Source of the DNA: Trichomonas vaginalis G3
Taxonomy: Eukaryota > Parabasalia > Trichomonadida > Trichomonadidae
Reading direction: 5' to 3'
DNA length: 64,000 nt
NCBI RefSeq assembly: GCF_026262505.1
Contig: NC_067206.1
Span: forward strand, 36,223,896 to 36,287,895
Position numbers and translations under genes: made by a program. Below are positions 57,347 to 64,000 of this stretch, in pieces. Below the pieces are notes generated by a model. That model was not told the origin of the DNA, made no database searches, and worked only from the letters and a program-made list of their open reading frames with translations. Positions within the stretch are counted from its first letter, which is position 1. Each line of letters opens with the position of its first letter.

Positions 57347-58285
57347 ATGAAATATATTTCTTATGCATTAAAGAAAAATTTATTTCATTTACAAAATTTC
57401 GCTATTCATTTATCATGGAATGATGCATATCCTGATGAATCAAGTTATGTTACTATAGATGGTTCTGAAAGCTATAGAGAACTTGAAAAAGATAAGAATT
57501 ACTATTTTCATGAATGCAAATTTTATAATCAGAGGGAAAATGGCGCAATATATGCAAAAGTGGATGAAAATATCAAAATATTTGTTGAAGAATGCTTATT
57601 TGTTGGTTGTTATAGTCAATATGAAGGAGGTTCTATTTACATTGAAGGTGGTAATTTTATTCAGAAAAAGAATTCTATATCTAAATCAACATGTTCCAAA
57701 TCACAAGCCATCTTTTCAAAAATCAACAATGAATGCAATAATTTTTTCATGGAATCAGTTGTTTTTGAATGTAATAATGGCAATGCAATTTCTATAATTT
57801 CGATGAATGGCGGTTATCAAATAATTAATAGCTGTAATATTACAAATAATAAATTATCTGCTGATTATGGAATTCAAGTATTTGAATCATTTCAAACAGC
57901 ATTCTATAAATTGACAAATCTAGTTTCAAATAATGTAACACGAAATTGCATTTGGGCTTTTAATTTAACTGATTTGCTTGAGGTGACTGATAGTTATTTT
58001 TATGACATTTGTTGTGTATCTGGTGCATTAATAAATTGTACATTGACAAATATTATGATATATCGATGTTGTATTCATAATAACAAATATAATTTCTGGT
58101 TTACTATTGATGATGGTTATTCGGCTTCTATATTTGACACATACGTTGATAAAAACATATATGAAGGTAATTTTGTTATATATGATGAATATTCAGATTC
58201 AAAATTTATACATACCCCACTAAAAGAATATTTGCAAATATCCAAACAACAAAACATATATACGCATTTTAATAGGCGGAGATAA
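57347..58285 (+). CDS. Beta-helix (Pmp/BspA-type neighbour) protein, short
   Basis: A 312-residue protein with a right-handed beta-helix pattern: repeated short strands and polar turns (YFHECKFYNQRENGAIYAKV, FVEECLFVGCYSQYEGGSIY, NSCNITNNK). GGSIYI and FECNN fit the GGA/FxxN style of Pmp-like proteins. No signal peptide and no membrane anchor are visible, and it is much shorter than its relative at 9700-11626, so it is either a secreted small member or a truncated one. Confidence 0.55.
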   Translation: MKYISYALKKNLFHLQNFAIHLSWNDAYPDESSYVTIDGSESYRELEKDKNYYFHECKFYNQRENGAIYAKVDENIKIFVEECLFVGCYSQYEGGSIYIEGGNFIQKKNSISKSTCSKSQAIFSKINNECNNFFMESVVFECNNGNAISIISMNGGYQIINSCNITNNKLSADYGIQVFESFQTAFYKLTNLVSNNVTRNCIWAFNLTDLLEVTDSYFYDICCVSGALINCTLTNIMIYRCCIHNNKYNFWFTIDDGYSASIFDTYVDKNIYEGNFVIYDEYSDSKFIHTPLKEYLQISKQQNIYTHFNRRR

Positions 58286-58289
58286 AAAT

Positions 58290-58560
58290 TAGATGATATT
58301 GTGATCTTTCAAAGACAGATTAATAAAAAAAAAACAAGTCTATTACAACTTTTAAAAAGTATAGCTTCATAAATAATAGCCAGTTGCTATGAATAGAACA
58401 TGAAGATAAGAATAAAGAAAATAATTATATGCCATACATGTATTCAAATTATAAATAATTTCATGATATATTAAGTTTCGAGTTCTCAATATCGCATTCT
58501 TTGAATTAAGTTCTAATTTGTATCTACTATCAGAAAAATCCTTTCTATTTTTAAACAAAA
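58290..58560. other. Intergenic region, nothing recognised
   Basis: Short AT-rich spacer between convergent genes. Confidence 0.5.
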
Positions 58561-59128
58561 GGATTAACATTTACACCAAGCATAAACAACAGTTCTGCAT
58601 TTTCTATAATATCACTTGCTGCTGCATTTTTTGCATCAATTTCAACACCGTGTCGAACAAGTAATGATAAAACTTGATAATATTCATAGCTGCATGATGA
58701 AATGGAGTGCCCAAATCCACCATTCGAGCTTTTGCATTAGCCCCATTCTTTAAAAGAACTTATATAACTTCTTTGTAATTCGAATCTGCTGCATAATGTC
58801 GAGGAGTGCATCCATCGCCATCTTTATCATTTATGTTTGCACCTTTAGATATAAGAAGTTTTGCAATATCTTTCAAGTTGTGTTGTGAAGCAAAAAAGAG
58901 TGAACTGTGTCCATGTTTATCCTTTCCATTTACATCAACTCCATTTGAAATTAAAAATTCAATAATCGGCATGGACATCGAAAATACAGTACTTAGAAGA
59001 ATGCTTATTTCTTTGTTCTTGGATAGAGAGTTGACATTAATACCCTTGAGAACAAACAATGGAGAATAAACTGCACATTCCAATACATCTTTTGTTCTAT
59101 CAAGGGCAGTGAAAAATGCCTTCATCAT
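58560..59128 (-). pseudogene. Ankyrin protein pseudogene
   Basis: Minus-strand frames begin with MMKAFFTALDRTKDVLECAV at 59128 and hold ankyrin repeats (GHSSLFFASQHNLKDIAKLL, GCTPRHYAADSNYKEVI), ending at a stop at 58760. The ankyrin reading clearly continues beyond it (VLLKNGANAKARMVDLGTPF, then LSLLVRHGVEIDAK, ENAELLFMLGVNV). So one in-frame stop and at least one frameshift separate the parts. The upstream N-terminus of the usual family is missing. Confidence 0.65.
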
Positions 59129-59129
59129 T

Positions 59130-59509
59130 TGTTGTTCTTAAATGAACAAATGGAACCAAGGCTTCAGTATAAAACTTATACTTTTCGCTAAGTCCATTAA
59201 TGTCTATTGTGTCAGTGTTAGGATGTTGTATTAATTTTAAAATAAAAAATTCGGTTGAAAAAAATTTTCTAAAAATTTTAATGAAAAATTCCAGCGTACA
59301 TTAAATATCAGCTTTTTACATGTTTTTTCTCATACTTTACGTAATTTTCTGACAGCCAGACCCTTTCAATTTTCGGTGGAAAATTTTACATACGGTATCG
59401 GAAATCTTTGTGGTCGTTATTTTCCGAATACACAGCATAGAACTTTCCATAATAAATATCATAGATATTTTATTACTTAAAATGGAATATTTGACTTTTA
59501 AATTTTTTA
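59130..59509. other. Intergenic region, nothing recognised
   Basis: Divergent spacer between the ankyrin pseudogene and the long ankyrin gene. No feature recognised. Confidence 0.5.
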
Positions 59510-60424
59510 ATGTCTGGTAAAGACATTCAATCAAATAAATATAGTGAATTGCGAAGTACTCACAAAGACTATATAGATTCATATATTGCATTGTACCGGC
59601 TGAAAACGGAAAAAGAAGAAGAATTAAACTCGATTTACAAAATGATCAGATCAGCATTGATTGATTCAAAGAAACATCTCCCAAAAAATATTATAAGAGA
59701 TATTTTAAATATTATTCAGTATAATAATCGCTATGCAAAGTCATATTTATATCTTGCTAAACGTATTTCTGATGATTACAATGTAAAACAGGTCAGCAGC
59801 ATTCCACCAATATCTAACTTCCTATTTTATAATGAATATGGAATTACATTAGATAAATCTGAAAATGTCGAAAATATTAATAAACGTGATCTCGATATTT
59901 ATTCGGAAAAAACAATTTACAAGGCGATTATGGATAATGACAAAGAAAGATTCATACAATTCATTGAAAGCGGTAATCATTATAAAGATCAACGTCTTAA
60001 TAACATTTTATATCCAGAAACTTATAAAGGTTATTCATTACTTGAATTATGTTGTTACCATGGATCAGTTGATTGTTTCAAGTTATTAAGAACGAATTTT
60101 AAGTCAGAAATAACTCAAACATGCCTAGAATTTTCATTTTTAGGAAGAAATCAAGAGATAATGAGTGAATGCTTGAAATATCAAAAACCAGACAAAAAAT
60201 GTATGGAATATGCAATTATTTCACATAACATTGATTTTGTTACATTTTTGATGAATGAACACAATTTTGAGATTGATTTATATTCTTGCGGAATACACAA
60301 AAATCTCGAATCATTTTTAGTTTATTTCGATCAAACAAATGATTTTAACAAATGTTTTGTTTATTCGGCGATATTTGGAATAGCTTCCCTTTGCGAATAT
60401 TTCCTTTTACATGGTGCAAAAATC

Positions 60425-62104
60425 AATTATAAAGATGATTACGGATTAACCGCTCTTCATTATGCGGCAAAGCACAATAATAAAGAAACAATGGAACTTC
60501 TTATTTCACGTCGTGCAAAAATCAATGAAACAGATAAAGATAAAAAACCGCTCTTCATTATGCAGCAAAATCTAATAGCAAAGAAACAGCAGAACTTCTT
60601 ATTTCACATGGTGCAAAAATCAATGAAAAAGATAGATATGGTGAAACCTCTCTTCATTATGCAGCAAAATATAATAGCAAAGAAACAGCAGAACTTCTTA
60701 TTTCACATGGTGTAAATATCAATGAAAAAGATAATTATGGTGAAACCTCTCTTCATTATGCAGCAAAATATAATAGCAAAGAAACAGCAGAACTTCTTAT
60801 TTCACATGGTGTAAATATCAATGAAAAAGATAATTATGGTGAAACCGCTCTTCATTATGCAGTAAAACACAATAATAAAGAAACAGCAGAACTCCTTATT
60901 TCGCATAGTGCAAACATCAATGAAAAAGATAATTATGGTGAAATCGCTTTTCATTATGCTGTACGATGCAATAATAAAGAAACAGCAGAACTTCTTATTT
61001 TACATGGTGCAAATATCAATGAAAAAGATGAATATGGAAGAATAGCTCTTCATTATGCAGCAGAACACAATAATAAAGAAATAGTAAAACTTCTTATTTC
61101 ACATGGCGCAAAAATCAATGAAAAAGATAGATATGGTGAAACAGCATTTCATTATGCGGCAAAGCACAATCATAAAGAAACAGCAGAACTTCTTATTTCA
61201 CATGGTGCAAATATCAATGAAATAGGTAGTAACGGCGAAACCGCTCTTCATTATTCAACAAGGCACAATAATAAAGAAACAGTAGAATTTCTTATTTCAC
61301 ATGGTGCAAATATCAATGAAAAAGATGAATATGGAAGAATATCTCTTCATTATGCAGCAGAACACAATAATAAAGAAATAGCAAAACTCCTTATTTCGCA
61401 TAGTGCAAATATCAATGAAAAAGATAGTAATGGTGAAACCGCACTTCATTATATGGGAAAGCAAAATAATAAAGAAACAGTAGAATTTCTTATTTCACAT
61501 GATGCAAATATCAATGAAAAAGATAATTATGGTTTAACCGCTCTTCATTATGCGGCAAAGCAAAATAATAAAGAAACAGCAGAACTTCTTATTTTACATG
61601 GTGCAAATATCAATGAAAAAGATGAATATGGAAGAATAGCTCTTCATTATGCGGTAGAACACACTATTGAAAAAACAGCAGAACTTTTTATTTCACATGG
61701 TGCAAATATCAATGAAAAAGATAATAACGGAGAAACCGCTCTTCATAAAGTAGCCAGATATAATAATAAAGAAACAGTAGAACTTCTTATTTCTCATGGT
61801 GCAAATATCAATGAAAAAGATAGGTTTGGTGAAACCGCTCTTTTCAACGCAGTAATGAATGAACTTAAAGTAATAGCAGAAGTTCTTATTTTACATGGTG
61901 CGGCAATCGATGAAAAAGATATATATGGAAGAACCGTTCTTCATCATTCAACCTCGAATAATAGTAAAGAAATAGCAGAACTTCTTATTTCGCATGGTGC
62001 AAATATCAATGAAAAAGATAAAGATAAAACAACCGTTCTTCATATGGCACTATATAAATTTAACAAAAGAATGATAAAATTTCTTATTTTACATGGTGCA
62101 AATA
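60425..62104 (+). repeat. Array of ~99-bp ankyrin-coding repeats
   Basis: About 17 tandem units of 33 codons; DNA identity between units is high (AAAGAAACAGCAGAACTTCT occurs many times). Repeat homogeneity points to recent expansion or gene conversion. Confidence 0.9.
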
Positions 62105-62106
62105 TA

Positions 62107-63405
62107 GGGTGTCCAAAGGTGTGTTTAGCACAAACCTGAATACTGCGAATAGAAATAAACAAGTTACATATATATAAAGTTTATTTAAATATAATCACCA
62201 TTGGATTCAATCACGCGTTCGCAGCGATCGATCCAGGCTTCAAAGACACGCTTTAAATCATCATGAGAAAATTGCTCAAATTGCTCTCTTACAAAATTTT
62301 CAAGATCATCTGGACTCGCGAATTCGCGTCCTTCAGCTCTCTTTTTTAGCGTGCCGAATAAATAAAAGTCAGAGGGTGCAATATCAGGTGAATAAATTGG
62401 GTTTGGAACAACTTTGACATTGTTTTCCACCAAGTAATTCATTACCTTATGACTTTTGTGAACTCTTGAATTATCAAAATGAATTGCAAACTTTTGTTTT
62501 TGTTGTTTGGATTTCTCAAACTCATCAGAATTGATAATTTGAGTAAGAACATTGTCAATTAGATACTGAGCATTCATCGTATTAGGTTTTTGAAGAATAT
62601 CAATTGCGATGATGCCATTCACGCCCCAAAAAACCGACAACATCATCATTGGTGTGTCAATTTTTTTTTCGGGAATGTTTGCGGATTTTCATCCTTCGGG
62701 ATCCACATGATTTTGGCTTCTGTTGCATATTGAAACCAAGACTCGTCCCCTGTTACTAAAAAGCGAAACTTCTTGGATTGATACGCACCCAATATAGAGA
62801 GGAGCTCTTTCGAAGATTGGACTCTAGATTTTTTTTGAACTGAATTAAGGTTGTGCGGAACCCAACGTGTATACGCTAGTTTGTAGTTCAAATAATTGTG
62901 CAGATAATAACTGACTGTTGTACGTGGTATCTTTGTCATCTCCTCTATCCTTCTGAGTGATGCTCTTGGGTCTTCATCTAGCGCTTGAAGAATTGCTTTG
63001 ATTTTTCTTTGATCCGGCGATTTTTTGTCAATTTTTATGATGGGCGCCTTTTTGTTCATGAAGTGATACATCCTAACATGATACGTTACAGTGGAATAGC
63101 TAGGAGCATCCATACCGAAGCATTTTACCAATGTCTCGTAGATTTTTTTACAGTCTTTGCATTTTTTTGCAAGAGCGAGGATGTTTTCTTTATGATTCAT
63201 TAAAAAAATGAAAAAAATCCCGCCAAAATTTCCCGCGAAACCGCCTCTTGTCTCAAAATTCATTTTATATCCCGGCATGGCGCCAAAATACAACATACTC
63301 ATCATATACATATATTCATATTTTTTATTATACATTTATAATCAGCATATATCTCCTTTAATAGTCTCATATAGAGCGCTGTGCTAAACGCACCTTTGGA
63401 CACCC
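62107..63405. mobile_element. Mariner transposon (Tvmar-like), 1.3 kb
   Basis: Bounded by 25-bp inverted ends GGGTGTCCAAAGGTG(T/C)GTTTAGCAC (62107-62131 and 63381-63405, one mismatch) and flanked on both sides by a TA duplication (62105-62106, 63406-63407). It encodes one mariner transposase. It inserted into the ankyrin gene. The almost identical ends suggest a recent insertion. Confidence 0.93.
62185..63200 (-). pseudogene. Mariner transposase
   Basis: The start is taken at 63200 (MNHKENILALAKKCKDCKKI); the upstream frame is leader. The N-terminal helix-turn-helix part has IPRTTVSYYLHNYLN. The DDD core is GDESWF (first Asp), FAIHFDNSRVHKS (second Asp) and YSPDIAPSDFYLFG (third Asp), a D,D34D mariner pattern. 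The N-terminal 180 residues and the C-terminal 150 lie in two frames that overlap at 62646-62649; a run of nine T (62661-62669) sits at the break. Either an inactivating frameshift or a sequencing slip in the homopolymer. Otherwise near the full 340-residue length. Confidence 0.85.
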
Positions 63406-63510
63406 TATATCAATGAAAAAGATAAAAATGGAGAAACTGCTCTTCAAATTGCAAAACGATATCATGACAAAGAAATAGTAAAATTTCTTATTTCACGTGG
63501 TGCAAAATAG

Positions 63511-63879
63511 TCAACTTATCTGGAAAACTTTTATGCATAGTTATGTATGTCTCTAACTCATTTGTAGAATACGAAAATCTTAACAATCTTATCAGACTAA
63601 ATTTTTTCTTAAAAGCATTTATTTCGGACTATTTTCGGTTTTTTATCCAGATTTCCCATCGTTTTTCCCTCATGATTAATATGACGCAGTTGGTATTCAA
63701 AATTGAATAATTTATTTGCCAAGTCATTGTGAATGCATTTTTTCACTACTCTGATTGCATAGATTATCAAATCAGTATATCCTAGCTAATGTATAGCATA
63801 TTCTCTTGTAGAAATCCTGATCTAAATTGTCAGTGTATCACAAAAACAAAAGTGACGTTTAAAATTTTGGAAAAAAAGC
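63511..63879. other. Intergenic region, nothing recognised
   Basis: AT-rich spacer, with no feature recognised. Confidence 0.5.
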
Positions 63880-64000
63880 ATGGATGATGAAATTTCAGCC
63901 CAACTCTTTGAATTAATAAAAGAAGATCAAGTAGATGGAGTAGCAGAAATCATAGAATCAAATATTGATCCAAATGAAAGCTTTAATTCTATTCCTGAAG
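63880..64000 (+). CDS. Start of another ankyrin-type gene (partial)
   Basis: The ATG at 63880 opens MDDEISAQLFELIKEDQVDG then VAEIIESNIDPNESFNSIPE, running off the window edge. The E/D-rich helical start with VDGVAEIIESNIDPNE looks like the first ankyrin repeat of a T. vaginalis protein. Product assignment is therefore tentative. Confidence 0.5.
   Translation, partial: MDDEISAQLFELIKEDQVDGVAEIIESNIDPNESFNSIPE

Larger units (their letters stand above)
59510..63510 (+). pseudogene. Long ankyrin protein gene, interrupted by mariner
   Basis: Starts MSGKDIQSNKYSELRSTHKD and carries the family's conserved N-terminal helical domain (DSYIALYRLKTEKEEELNSI, DSKKHLPKNIIRDIL). From about 60360 it has roughly 17 near-identical 99-bp ankyrin repeats (NNKETAELLISHGANINEKD type). 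A run of A at 60542-60547 changes frame, so the first frame ends at 60715 while the repeats continue open in another frame to 62104. There the mariner is inserted, and 63408-63510 completes the last repeat (NEKDKNGETALQIAK) and ends GAK-stop. Apart from these two lesions it looks like a typical T. vaginalis ankyrin gene. Confidence 0.85.

Overview
The window reads as nuclear DNA of a parabasalid protist, almost certainly Trichomonas vaginalis. It is AT-rich, its host genes show no recognisable introns, and several have initiator-like TCA motifs just before the ATG. Families expanded in that species are present: ankyrin proteins with near-identical 99-bp repeats, Pmp-like beta-helix surface proteins, TKL-type kinases, a mariner transposon and giant Maverick/Polinton elements. 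This assignment comes from family content, not from a database search.

Layout. Positions 1-8280 hold the partial remains of one Maverick: tail-collar fibre protein, minor-capsid-like genes, packaging ATPase, major-capsid-like gene and small amphipathic proteins. Positions 8280-9700 are a long impure poly-A plus an indel-rich, decayed Maverick end, possibly a poorly corrected assembly patch. Positions 9700-11626 carry the 3' part of a Pmp-like surface protein gene interrupted by a 763-bp terminal-inverted-repeat element with strong secondary structure. A RING-finger protein (12231-14090) and a linker-histone-like winged-helix protein (14464-15192) follow.

Positions 15502-39867 are a second, complete-length Maverick (24.4 kb, matching inverted ends) of another lineage. 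It carries an adenine methyltransferase, tail-collar protein, integrase, protein-primed DNA polymerase, HNH-type protein, packaging ATPase, primase-helicase, and minor and major capsid-like genes. About ten of its reading frames look broken, so it is a fossil. It also contains a nested inverted-repeat module and large subterminal repeat arrays.

From 40 kb on the sequence is mainly host: a TKL-like kinase, profilin, a coiled-coil acidic protein, an ankyrin protein, a small membrane protein resembling Asterix, a helical protein, a divergent Hsp70-like protein, a membrane metallophosphoesterase, a GET2/CAML-like gene with a frame break, a Sel1 plus charged-helix protein, a beta-helix protein, an ankyrin pseudogene, and a long ankyrin gene cut by a mariner element with intact TA duplication. 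Another ankyrin-type gene starts at the right edge.

The most unusual signals are structural DNA rather than genes: a perfect three-way-junction fold (10526-10587), a 33-bp perfect inverted repeat built on TCGCGA (40077-40185), two further foldbacks (43579-43705, 51211-51348), and a palindromic module recurring at six or seven places in the Maverick and bracketing a 1.26-kb cassette.
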